Positions 52,756 to 60,488 of a DNA stretch of 64,000 nt are shown piece after piece. Below the pieces are notes generated by a model, which did not search any database, was not told the origin of the DNA, and saw only the letters and a list, made by a program, of their open reading frames with translations. A program made the position numbers and the translations under genes. Positions within the stretch are counted from its first letter, which is position 1, and each line of letters begins with the position of its first letter. Source of the stretch: Bacteroidota bacterium (lineage in GTDB: Bacteria; Bacteroidota; Bacteroidia; Chitinophagales; Chitinophagaceae). Where the stretch lies: the NCBI GenBank assembly GCA_020161435.1, contig JAIUNV010000007.1, positions 1 to 64,000 on the forward strand. The letters are read 5' to 3'.

Positions 52756-52893
52756 AACAATGGTTTGCTTTTTGAGGCTGTAAATGTCGGGTAAAAATGG
52801 CTCACCCCGCAGGAAATTAGCAGCAGTTTGGCCAATGTAAAGATGAGAGAACACCGCTGATACATATGGCGTCGTTTGCCAGCTTTGTCCACC

Positions 52894-52901
52894 TATATTT
52901 G
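52894..52901 (+). promoter_or_regulatory. Candidate -7 box of the TonB-like gene (TATATTTG)
   Basis: An exact TAnnTTTG match, 22 nt before ATG 52924. TTTG at 52875-52878 may act as the -33 element, although the 15-bp gap is short. Confidence 0.5.
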
Positions 52902-52923
52902 ACACCTTAACCCTTGGGAGAAT

Positions 52924-53892
52924 ATGAAGTTCTGTTTTCGTTTCATTTGCCTAATCAGCCTTTGTTGTTTGAGTATGGTACAGCTGACAGCACAGGCTGT
53001 AAGTGATACCAATGTTTTAAAACTGGATTATCAGGGACGCCGGATCATGAATGCTGATGATGCGTACAGCTATGTATTGAAAGTGTGGCAGGAGCCCCCA
53101 CTCTGGGCTACCGATTTGTACAGCTATCCCGATCAGAAACGCCTCTACACCCGTCATTATGCCGATAGTACCCGGCGTATTTTGCAAGGTTTGTATACCA
53201 GCTATCATCCATCCGGCAAAATATCGGAGCAAGGCATGTATGAAAATGGCAAACGCCATGGCCGCTTTGATGGCTGGCACGAAAACGGTAAACGAAGCTC
53301 CTTGTTTCAGTACAATATGGGCGTAATGGTAGATACCAACCGCCGCTGGAACGATGCCGGCGAACTGGTGTATGAAAGTGTGCTCAATGCAGAAGGTACC
53401 GGTTATGTAAAAGGCATGAATCGTGGGGCTGGCTTCAAAGAATCGGGGCCCATGCTGAAAGGAGCCCGCCATGGCGAGTGGACCATCTTTCAAGAAGACC
53501 GGTTAATGATGAAAATGCAGTACATCAAAGATTCTATTGCTGTAAGTGAATGTTATGATTCGCTGGGTAATGTAGCCAACGGCCCTTGCATTTATGAAAG
53601 AGAGGCCATGTTTCCCGGAGGAGTGAACGGGTGGCGCAACTATTTGCAAAGCAACCTTCGCTACCCCGACGAAGCAAGACGTGGAGAGATTCAGGGAGTG
53701 GTGAAAATCAATTTTACTGTAGATAAAGACGGTGTGCTTTCTGAATACAGCATTGCATCATCGCCGCATGAATCGCTGAGCAGAGAAGTGATTCGCCTGT
53801 TGCAAAAAGGCCCCCAATGGATGCCGGCCATACAATACAACCGGCCCGTAAAAATGCGGCACAGTCAGAATGTGGTTTTCCGGTTGCAGTAA
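52924..53892 (+). CDS. MORN-repeat protein with C-terminal TonB domain
   Basis: A 322-residue protein with a signal peptide (1-24, ending QLTAQA). MORN/YwqK-like repeats cover about 75-220 (GLYTSYHPSGKISEQGMYENGKRHGRFDGW and similar). A TonB C-terminal-type domain lies at about 235-322 (YPDEARRGEIQGVVKINFTVDKDG). Unlike classical TonB it has no internal membrane anchor or proline-rich spacer, so it is more likely a periplasmic protein than an energy transducer. It is monocistronic. Its own promoter box lies 22 nt upstream. Confidence 0.85.
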   Translation: MKFCFRFICLISLCCLSMVQLTAQAVSDTNVLKLDYQGRRIMNADDAYSYVLKVWQEPPLWATDLYSYPDQKRLYTRHYADSTRRILQGLYTSYHPSGKISEQGMYENGKRHGRFDGWHENGKRSSLFQYNMGVMVDTNRRWNDAGELVYESVLNAEGTGYVKGMNRGAGFKESGPMLKGARHGEWTIFQEDRLMMKMQYIKDSIAVSECYDSLGNVANGPCIYEREAMFPGGVNGWRNYLQSNLRYPDEARRGEIQGVVKINFTVDKDGVLSEYSIASSPHESLSREVIRLLQKGPQWMPAIQYNRPVKMRHSQNVVFRLQ

Positions 53893-53922
53893 GCTATTGT
53901 TGTATGCAGCAGTCTGCTTCCG

Positions 53923-54552
53923 TTATTTTTTGCGAATGAGCATGAGCCCATCCCGTACGGTCAACAACACATTTTGGGTACGGTCGTCGGCCTGCACATG
54001 GGCATTGAATGCCGCAATGGCTTTGGCGTTTTTACCTTTCAGTTCGTCCTGCAATACTTCGCCATGAAACAGCACATTGTCGGCCAGTAAAAAACTACCA
54101 CTGGCCATGCGGGGGATCAGCATTTCGTAATATTCGATGTATGAAACTTTGTCTGCATCAATGAAAACCAAATCCCAACTTTCTTGCAGTGTTGGAATGA
54201 TTTGCTTTGCATCGCCCTGCAGCAAATGCAACTGATGTTTATAAACAGAACGATCGAAAAATGTTTGTGCCGTCGCAGCATCTTCTGCCCGCATTTCTAT
54301 TGTGTACAGCAATCCGTCGGATGCTAAACCTGCTGTTAAACACAAGGCACTAAACCCGGTGAATGTGCCGATTTCCAAAATGCGTTTTGGCCGCAGCATC
54401 TGGCTCAACTGTTGCAGCAGCAAGCCTTGCACTGCCCCGCTAATCATGTGGGCCTTGGAATGATGTTGTTCGGTGTAGGCAAGAACTTCTTGCAGCAAGG
54501 GCTCCGGCTGGCTACTGTGTTGAACGGCGTATGTTTCTACATCTTGCGGCAT
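53923..54552 (-). CDS. SAM-dependent O-methyltransferase (CaffeoylCoA/COMT type)
   Basis: A 209-residue class I methyltransferase of the O-methyltransferase 3 family. The SAM motif is ILEIGTFTGFSALCLT, the acidic loop is LYTIEMRAED, and the metal and catalytic segment is WDLVFIDADKVSYIEYYE. ADNVLFHGEV matches the family. The acceptor is unknown. ATG 54550-54552 is chosen because a minus-strand TACCTTTG box (54573-54580) lies 20 nt upstream. The frame further upstream is repeat-derived. Confidence 0.92.
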   Translation of the reverse strand: MPQDVETYAVQHSSQPEPLLQEVLAYTEQHHSKAHMISGAVQGLLLQQLSQMLRPKRILEIGTFTGFSALCLTAGLASDGLLYTIEMRAEDAATAQTFFDRSVYKHQLHLLQGDAKQIIPTLQESWDLVFIDADKVSYIEYYEMLIPRMASGSFLLADNVLFHGEVLQDELKGKNAKAIAAFNAHVQADDRTQNVLLTVRDGLMLIRKK

Positions 54553-54572
54553 GTGTAATAGTTGAAGTGGCA

Positions 54573-54580
54573 CAAAGGTA
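54573..54580 (-). promoter_or_regulatory. Candidate -7 box of the O-methyltransferase gene (TACCTTTG)
   Basis: An exact TAnnTTTG match on the minus strand, 20 nt before the start codon. Confidence 0.5.
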
Positions 54581-54587
54581 GTGGATG

Positions 54588-54760
54588 AGTTGGGAGTCCG
54601 GAGTCGGTAGTCCGGAAGACGGGAAGTCAGGAGTTCACTGCAACACTCTAAGTCCCCTCTCACTTGGGGAGAGGTAAAATTGATGAAAGAAAGTCCCAAA
54701 GTAGGTAAGACGATAAGTCTGTTGTCCGTGGTCTGTAGTCGGTGGTCAGTAGTCTGTAGT
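54588..54760. repeat. Repeat-filled gap (GTCGGTAGTCCG words and a CCTCTC/GAGAGG hairpin)
   Basis: Near-tandem GGAGTCGGTAGTCCGGAAG and GTAGTCGGTGGTCAGTAGTC words match those at 24547-24605. Between them AAGTCCCCTCTCACTTGGGG and the following AGAGG form a short hairpin typical of dispersed intergenic repeats. No gene was seen. Confidence 0.5.
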
Positions 54761-54763
54761 TCG

Positions 54764-54771
54764 TATCTTTA
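54764..54771 (+). promoter_or_regulatory. Near-consensus -7 box of the kinase-like gene (TATCTTTA)
   Basis: One mismatch to TAnnTTTG. It ends 6 nt before ATG 54778, as in other predicted leaderless genes here, and supports that start over the internal ATG at 54841. Confidence 0.4.
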
Positions 54772-54777
54772 TCGCCT

Positions 54778-55878
54778 ATGCATTTTCCCGATTTACAGGC
54801 CCAACATGAGCCATCTCTTAAGCCGTCACGCAAAAAACCGATGTATAAGGTTAACCCTGATTTAAGGGAGTTTTTGCAGCAGCATGGCCGGCAAAAAAAA
54901 TACCTGGTTGACTACGCAGATTTACGTCGTTTTACTTACTCTACTGCACTAAAAGACAAGCATGGCAACGACACCATGTGGGAAACGGTTTCTTACGACA
55001 GCCGCGACTGGGATTACCTCCGCGAAGTGCTGGTAGAAACATACGCCGCGTTGCGTACAGAAGGCGATCTCACTTTTGTGCCACAACTCGATTTGGCAAG
55101 AATTGATTTTTGCCCTTTCGGCAATTCGCAACCGTTTCGTATTCGAATTGTCAATAAGTTCAACGATAACTACGACCACTACTATGTAAAGCAAGCCGAT
55201 GCTTCACGCATTTATGGGTTGGAGCTGGAGCACATGCTATCACCAAATCGAATTACGTTTTTAACCAGCGGCAATACGTTGATTGAAGAGCATATACCCG
55301 GCATACCCGGCGATGTATTTATTAAGCAATACATGGATGATCCGAACTTCAATAAAATAAGGTTTGCCAAAGAGTTTGTGAAGTTTAACGAACGCTGCTT
55401 TGTGCGGTTGCTCGGCGATATGCGCAGCTACAATTTTGTAGTAAATATTACCCCCGATATCGAAGATTATCAGTACCGCATACGGGCTATCGACTTCGAT
55501 CAGCAATCGTACGAAGGGCGCAAAAATTTGTACCTCTGCCAGTTTTTAAAAGAAAATTATCCGTTGGTAGAACTTACGCTCAACAATCTGAATAAGGATA
55601 GTATAGAACAATATCAGGCAGAAGAAAGAACACTGATGTCTTTTCGATTGGCTACATCTCGCTATCGTCTCAAGCATTTGTTGGATATCATGCATAAAGA
55701 TGAAATAGCGCCGCCCGAAAAATTGACACAGCTTCGGCAAGAATTGGCCGAGTATTACCATGCACCTCATTTTTTAAAATGCGGCTCCATGGGCGATGTG
55801 GTAAAAATGCACATGAAACAAACGCTTCGCAAAAGCATGAAACTACTGCCAAGAGTGAGGGCACGATATGACGATTGA
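54778..55878 (+). CDS. Uncharacterised protein with protein-kinase-like active-site motifs
   Basis: A 366-residue soluble protein not recognised as a named family. Read in order it has the landmarks of a protein-kinase-like fold: a lysine in YYVKQ (Lys138), an acidic helix RIYGLELEHML (Glu149/Glu151), a hinge-like TLIEEHIPGIPGD, a catalytic-loop pattern LLGDMRSYNFVV (Asp214, Asn219) and a DFG-like RAIDFDQQ (Asp239, Asp241). This layout resembles aminoglycoside phosphotransferase and HipA-like kinases, but a glycine-rich loop was not clear. The assignment is inference. It converges on a LOG-family gene across a shared terminator. Confidence 0.6.
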   Translation: MHFPDLQAQHEPSLKPSRKKPMYKVNPDLREFLQQHGRQKKYLVDYADLRRFTYSTALKDKHGNDTMWETVSYDSRDWDYLREVLVETYAALRTEGDLTFVPQLDLARIDFCPFGNSQPFRIRIVNKFNDNYDHYYVKQADASRIYGLELEHMLSPNRITFLTSGNTLIEEHIPGIPGDVFIKQYMDDPNFNKIRFAKEFVKFNERCFVRLLGDMRSYNFVVNITPDIEDYQYRIRAIDFDQQSYEGRKNLYLCQFLKENYPLVELTLNNLNKDSIEQYQAEERTLMSFRLATSRYRLKHLLDIMHKDEIAPPEKLTQLRQELAEYYHAPHFLKCGSMGDVVKMHMKQTLRKSMKLLPRVRARYDD

Positions 55879-55880
55879 TA

Positions 55881-55913
55881 AAAAAGGAGCACCATATTGA
55901 TGCTCCTTTTTTT
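55881..55913. terminator. Bidirectional terminator
   Basis: AAAAAGGAGCA (55881-55891) and TGCTCCTTTTT (55901-55911) form a perfect stem between convergent genes, followed by more T residues. Confidence 0.85.
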
Positions 55914-55914
55914 A

Positions 55915-56610
55915 TTAGAAATTCGGCTCCAGTTTGTGTTTGGAATAAAAGTCGAGAATGTAGTCCACCACTTCTTTTGGCGTGTCTACCACGGTAAATA
56001 ATTCTATGTCGCCGGGGCTGATATACTTCTCTTTCATCATCGTATTGGTTACCCAATCTACCAATCCTTTCCAGTAGTCGCGGCCAACCAGCACCATGGG
56101 TACCCGGTGCATTTTGTTGGTTTGTACCAGCGTCATTACTTCAAAAAATTCATCTTGTGTACCAAAGCCGCCGGGCATCATTACAAACGCCTGCGAGTAT
56201 TTCATGAACAGCGTTTTGCGTACAAAGAAGTAATCAAAATGCAGGTTCTTATCGCGGTCGATATAGCTGTTGGGTTTTTGTTCGAAAGGCAATTCAATGT
56301 TGAGGCCAACGGATTTTCCACCTGCGAGAAAAGCCCCTTTGTTGGCCGCTTCCATGATGCCGGGGCCACCACCAGAAATGATACCAAAGCCTTCCTGCGA
56401 TAATTCACGGGCTATTTCTACCGCCAGTTCATAGTGCGGATGGCCAGGCTGAGTGCGGGCACTACCAAAAATGCTGATGCAGGGCCCGATGCGGCTCAGT
56501 GCTTCAAAGCCATCTACAAACTCCGCCATGATTTTAAATATTTGCCAGCTGCTGTGTGCTTTGCTTTCTGCCCACCGGCGGGGCTGTGCTGTTTTCACTA
56601 CTTCATTCAT
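55915..56610 (-). CDS. LOG-family protein (TIGR00730 Rossmann fold), long form
   Basis: A 231-residue protein with the LOG signature: SGGGPGIMEAANKGAFLAGG and the nucleotide motif MPGGFGTQDEFFE. The family hydrolyses nucleoside 5'-monophosphates, releasing the base (cytokinin activation in plants, broader in bacteria). It starts at ATG 56608-56610, and an N-terminal extension before FVDGFEALSRIGPCISIFGSART sets it apart from the short form at 58386. It lies 87 bp after the symporter gene on the same strand. Confidence 0.9.
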   Translation of the reverse strand: MNEVVKTAQPRRWAESKAHSSWQIFKIMAEFVDGFEALSRIGPCISIFGSARTQPGHPHYELAVEIARELSQEGFGIISGGGPGIMEAANKGAFLAGGKSVGLNIELPFEQKPNSYIDRDKNLHFDYFFVRKTLFMKYSQAFVMMPGGFGTQDEFFEVMTLVQTNKMHRVPMVLVGRDYWKGLVDWVTNTMMKEKYISPGDIELFTVVDTPKEVVDYILDFYSKHKLEPNF

Positions 56611-56697
56611 ATGCGTAGGTCATTTATTATTCGTGTATTACAAAAGTTGTGGGGTCAAAGTTGATGGCTATTGCCGAACCCGTAGATCATTTAACAA

Positions 56698-58215
56698 TCA
56701 TGCTACAGCAGGCTGTGCATTGGTTTTGTGCGATACCAGCCACAAACCAATAAACGTGAGCAGCCCGTTGATGATGAGCAGTTCGAGCCCAATTTCAAAA
56801 TTGCCAAACAGGCTTTTCTGAAAATAATCGATGAAGAAACAAATGATGGGAGCGGTGATGCACACAATGGGCACCAGCTTGTCTTTTACCTGCCGTTTGG
56901 TAATGATGCCGAAGGTAAACAAGCCCAACAGCGGTCCGTAGGTGTAGCCTGCTACTTTGAGTATTACCCCAATCATACTCGGGCTGTCTATCCATTTAAA
57001 GAGCATCACAAATACAAGGAAGATACCTGCGAAAACGAGGTGTACCCGCTGGCGTAGTTTTTTCTGTGCGGCTTCATCCAAATCGCTGCGGCGTTTGAGG
57101 CCAATAATGTCGATGCAGAAAGAAGAAGTAAGGGCTGTAATGGCACCATCAGCACTGGGGAACAAGGCACTGATAAGTGCGATGATGAAGATGATGCTGA
57201 AAACATGCGGCATGTATTGCAATGCCAGCGTGGGAAACAGTTTATCGTTCGTTACATTTTTGCCATCGAGCATCAGTTTGCCTGCTTCCCACACGGCACC
57301 TTTTTCAAACGCATACAGGTGCATAATGCCACCGAGGAACAAGAAGAGCAGAATGACCAGCAGCATAATGCCGCCCAACACCAACACGTTTTTCTGAGAA
57401 TCTTTCAGGGTACGTACGCTAATGTTTTTTTGCATCATTTCCTGGTCCATACCGGTCATGGTAATGGTGATGAATGCACCCGCCAGAATTTGTTTTACAA
57501 AAAAGAGTTTGTTGCCCGGCTCACCAAAAAATACTTTGGAGTAAGGTGCTCCTTCGGGGTTGATGGTATTGCCCAGTGCTGTTACGGCTTCACCCACACC
57601 CATATTGAGCTGCGATAAAATGAAGTACACACAAAGCACCAAGCCTGCCAGCATACAAGTGGTTTGCAGCATATCGGTATACACAATGGTTTTTACACCG
57701 CCTTCGTAGGTGTATACCAATATCATGAGCAGTAGAATGAGTGTGGTAGCCCAAAACGGAATATTGAAACTGCTGAGGATGGCATCCTGCAAGATATTGA
57801 CCACCAGATACAAGCGGGCCGTGGCGCCCAATGTACGGCTGAGTATAAAAAAGCCGGCGCCGGTTTTGTACGATTTAAAACCAAGCCTGGAGCTGAGGTA
57901 ATTGTAAATAGACGTGAGGTTGAGCCGGTAATACAAGGGCAGCAACACATACGCTATTACGATGTAGCCGATAAGATAACCGAGGGTGATTTGAAAGTAG
58001 GCAAATGATTCTTTGGCTACACCGCCGGGTACACTTACAAACGTAACGCCACTCAGACTTGTGCCAATCATACCAAAGGCTACCAGCATCCAGTTGCTGT
58101 TTCTGTTGCCTATGAAAAAAGAATCATTGTTGGCATTGCGGCTGGTGTACCAGGCCACCCCCAGCAATACCAAAAAATAAACAAACACAATCGATAACAA
58201 CAGCACTGCACTCAT
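56698..58215 (-). CDS. Sodium:solute symporter (SSS family)
   Basis: A 505-residue transporter with about 13 transmembrane helices. Family segments are SFFIGNRNSNWMLVAFGMIG, GTSLSGVTFVSVPG and TYEGGVKTIVYTDMLQ (close to the sodium/solute symporter signature), and ALFPSADGAITALTSSF. The substrate is unknown. ATG 58213-58215 gives a first helix immediately at the N-terminus. It is flanked by two LOG-family genes, one downstream on the same strand and one divergent. Confidence 0.92.
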   Translation of the reverse strand: MSAVLLLSIVFVYFLVLLGVAWYTSRNANNDSFFIGNRNSNWMLVAFGMIGTSLSGVTFVSVPGGVAKESFAYFQITLGYLIGYIVIAYVLLPLYYRLNLTSIYNYLSSRLGFKSYKTGAGFFILSRTLGATARLYLVVNILQDAILSSFNIPFWATTLILLLMILVYTYEGGVKTIVYTDMLQTTCMLAGLVLCVYFILSQLNMGVGEAVTALGNTINPEGAPYSKVFFGEPGNKLFFVKQILAGAFITITMTGMDQEMMQKNISVRTLKDSQKNVLVLGGIMLLVILLFLFLGGIMHLYAFEKGAVWEAGKLMLDGKNVTNDKLFPTLALQYMPHVFSIIFIIALISALFPSADGAITALTSSFCIDIIGLKRRSDLDEAAQKKLRQRVHLVFAGIFLVFVMLFKWIDSPSMIGVILKVAGYTYGPLLGLFTFGIITKRQVKDKLVPIVCITAPIICFFIDYFQKSLFGNFEIGLELLIINGLLTFIGLWLVSHKTNAQPAVA

Positions 58216-58385
58216 AGTGTAAAGTATAAATGATTGATGGTACAAAATAGGCATTTACCACATACCGAAGCTGCTTATGATTGGCTGCACGGTGTGGCAA
58301 CTGCAACACTAAAGCGAAACATTCTTAAGAAAAAATATTTAAGGCAGTATAGTGCTCTCTGCTTACTGTAGTAAATTGCGTTTCC

Positions 58386-58946
58386 ATGATACAAGCAATA
58401 CAATCCATAGCCGTTTTTTGCGGCTCTAAAAATGGCAACAACGATTTGTTTGCCATACATGCCCGCCAGTTGGGCAGGCTGTTGGCCGAAGGGGGCTACC
58501 GGCTGGTGTACGGTGGTGGTGGCAAAGGGTTAATGGGTGCTGTGGCAGATGCTTCATTAGCTGCCGGTGGCACCGTAATTGGGGTGATACCGCAGCACCT
58601 GCGGAGTTGGGAGCATCAGCACGACGGGCTTACCGAACTGCATGTAGTACCCGATATGCATGTACGCAAAAAAATGATGTATGAGTTGTGCGATGCAGCC
58701 ATCATATTGCCCGGTGGTTTTGGCACCATGGACGAGCTGTTTGAAATGCTCACCTGGAACCAACTGGCCATACACGATAAACCCATTTACGTACTCAACA
58801 GTGGCGGCTATTACTCCGATTTGTTTCAGATGATGCAACGCATGCAGCAGCAAGGTTTTTTATACGATCCCGTAAGTGAACGGGTGGGTATTTATGATTT
58901 GCCACAAACGCTCATGCTGCAGATAGACAAATTTGGAAAAGCCTAA
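58386..58946 (+). CDS. LOG-family protein (TIGR00730 Rossmann fold), short form
   Basis: A 186-residue phosphoribohydrolase-type protein: IAVFCGSKNGNN, LVYGGGGKGLMGAVADASL and LPGGFGTMDELFEMLTW. It corresponds in length to the classic LOG enzymes that cleave N6-modified AMP to free base and ribose 5-phosphate. It starts at ATG 58386. It is a distant paralogue of 55915-56610. Its stop overlaps that of the convergent barrel-protein gene by 4 bp. Confidence 0.92.
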   Translation: MIQAIQSIAVFCGSKNGNNDLFAIHARQLGRLLAEGGYRLVYGGGGKGLMGAVADASLAAGGTVIGVIPQHLRSWEHQHDGLTELHVVPDMHVRKKMMYELCDAAIILPGGFGTMDELFEMLTWNQLAIHDKPIYVLNSGGYYSDLFQMMQRMQQQGFLYDPVSERVGIYDLPQTLMLQIDKFGKA

Positions 58947-59518
58947 AGTGCAAACCCGATATTGAAAAATGCCCTTTGCCCGTAAGGCGAACGGCTGTTT
59001 TGCAACACATCGTATTGCATACTCAGCAGTGTTTGTCCGCGGTTGCCCATGGGTATAGCCAAACCACCACCAAGAAGCAAGGAAGGGATAAACGCACCAT
59101 TGATTTTTACATCGGCTGCCGGTGGATTTTTATATTTGATTTTGCCCCAGTTGTAGTTGAGTTCCGGCTGTGCCGATAAAAATAAAAAGTTGACCGGGTA
59201 CACTCTGGTAAAGACATTCAAACCTGCGTATCCATAATTGTACCGCTGGCTTTCATCGCCATTGAAGAAGCGGATTTTTTGGCTGGAATACGAAAAGTTG
59301 ACACCGGCCCCGGCTACTATATTTCTGGTAAAAGCATAGCCCACTTGCGGCGAAAACTGGATGAAAGTAAAATCGCCAAAGGTGGCGCCAATATTGCCAC
59401 CCATCACCAACTTCGATTTGTCAAACTTGCGGGGTGCTTCTTCGGTTGCGGGTGTTTCTTGTGCCCATGCTTGTGTAGCTAAGATGGCCATTGCTGCCAA
59501 TGTCAATATTTTTTTCAT
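58943..59518 (-). CDS. Outer-membrane beta-barrel protein
   Basis: A 191-residue protein with a signal peptide (MKKILTLAAMAILATQAWAQ, residues 1-20), a short charged linker (ETPATEEAPRKFDKSK) and alternating amphipathic strands ending in Phe-Ala-Leu (AFFNIGFAL), as expected for a small porin-like barrel. The function is unknown. ATG 59516-59518 is chosen for the signal peptide, and the upstream extension to 59602 is not protein-like. Confidence 0.82.
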   Translation of the reverse strand: MKKILTLAAMAILATQAWAQETPATEEAPRKFDKSKLVMGGNIGATFGDFTFIQFSPQVGYAFTRNIVAGAGVNFSYSSQKIRFFNGDESQRYNYGYAGLNVFTRVYPVNFLFLSAQPELNYNWGKIKYKNPPAADVKINGAFIPSLLLGGGLAIPMGNRGQTLLSMQYDVLQNSRSPYGQRAFFNIGFAL

Positions 59519-59649
59519 CCGGATATTTTTTTGTGTGTTGCCCTGCAAAATAGAACAAATTGGCATGGGCCGCAGCCTGCCACATTGATAAAGAAATCTC
59601 AAAGCTGTATCAGCGCTAATAGTTTGTTAAGAGGGATGAAGGAATTTTG

Positions 59650-59665
59650 TACGAAATGAATCGTA
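59650..59665. promoter_or_regulatory. Twin operator, site 1
   Basis: TACGAAATGAATCGTA. Read on the other strand it differs from the 16-bp core of site 2 at a single position. It is located 43 bp before the coiled-coil gene. Confidence 0.5.
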
Positions 59666-59669
59666 CTAT

Positions 59670-59691
59670 ATTTACGAATCATTTCGTAAAT
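59670..59691. promoter_or_regulatory. Twin operator, site 2
   Basis: Perfect 9-bp arms ATTTACGAA and TTCGTAAAT around TCAT. Its centre is 23 bp from the centre of site 1, about two helical turns. It lies 17 bp before ATG 59709. Confidence 0.55.
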
Positions 59692-59708
59692 CATATAAAA
59701 AAACATCT

Positions 59709-60431
59709 ATGCAACAAACCATGTACCGCCGTCGCTGGCTATTGCCGGCCATTGTAGTGGTAACCGCCATTGTATTGTTACAACCTCCGTTTCGGGGTAC
59801 TGCGCAGCCAAAAGCCGCCCCGCCGGCTGCAGCAAATGCGGATACTAGTCGTAAAAAATCTGTTAGCATGGCGGAGGCCGAAGCCCGGTTGGCCGAAGCC
59901 ATGGCCGCTTTGCAACAAGCCATGGCCAACCTGCCCAAAGATGCGCTGCTGCAGGCCCGTGCCGGCATGCAAACTGCCCTGCAGCAACTGGATATGCAGG
60001 CCGTGGAAGCATCGCTGCAAGCAGCCAAAGCGCAACTTGATGCGATACGATTAAACAAAGACATCAGCAAACACCTGAGCCACGAAGCCTTGGCCGCCAT
60101 GGAAACGGAGCTGGCCCATGCCCGGCAGGTGCAGGCCACCGAAATGGCCAGTGCCATGAAAGAAATGCAGGCGGCCCTTGCGGGTAAGGAAAAAGAAATA
60201 CAACAAGCGATGGCCGAAGCACAGGTGCAGCTAAAAGCCGCAGCGGCACAATTGAAGAAAACACAGGAAGGGCTGAAGGAATTGAAAAAAGATGGATTGC
60301 TGAAAGATGAGGAGCAAGTGCAACTGGAATGGAAAGAAGGTATTCTGTACATCAACGGAGCGGCACAATCGAAAGCCGTATCGGATAAATACAAAGCCTA
60401 TTTTGGTGAAGAGCGGAAGCAGTATCAGTAA
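59709..60431 (+). CDS. Membrane-anchored coiled-coil protein, tail resembling BlaR1/M56-associated proteins
   Basis: A 240-residue protein. A basic N-terminus (MQQTMYRRRW) and one transmembrane segment (about 10-26) are followed by a long Ala/Gln/Glu-rich helical region (50-205) with heptad character, so the bulk should be a periplasmic coiled coil. The C-terminal segment GILYINGAAQSKAVSDKYKAYFG resembles the tails of Bacteroidota M56/BlaR1-like sensor proteins, which is only suggestive. Two operator-like palindromes lie directly upstream, implying control by a dedicated repressor not encoded nearby. A strong terminator follows. Confidence 0.65.
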   Translation: MQQTMYRRRWLLPAIVVVTAIVLLQPPFRGTAQPKAAPPAAANADTSRKKSVSMAEAEARLAEAMAALQQAMANLPKDALLQARAGMQTALQQLDMQAVEASLQAAKAQLDAIRLNKDISKHLSHEALAAMETELAHARQVQATEMASAMKEMQAALAGKEKEIQQAMAEAQVQLKAAAAQLKKTQEGLKELKKDGLLKDEEQVQLEWKEGILYINGAAQSKAVSDKYKAYFGEERKQYQ

Positions 60432-60461
60432 CAATTCAGTGATAAAACATTTTACCGAAAG

Positions 60462-60488
60462 GCAATCCAAACAGGATTGCTTTTTTTT
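60462..60488 (+). terminator. Intrinsic terminator
   Basis: GCAATCC (60462-60468) and GGATTGC (60474-60480) form a perfect 7-bp stem, followed by eight T residues. It starts 30 bp after the coiled-coil gene. Confidence 0.88.
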
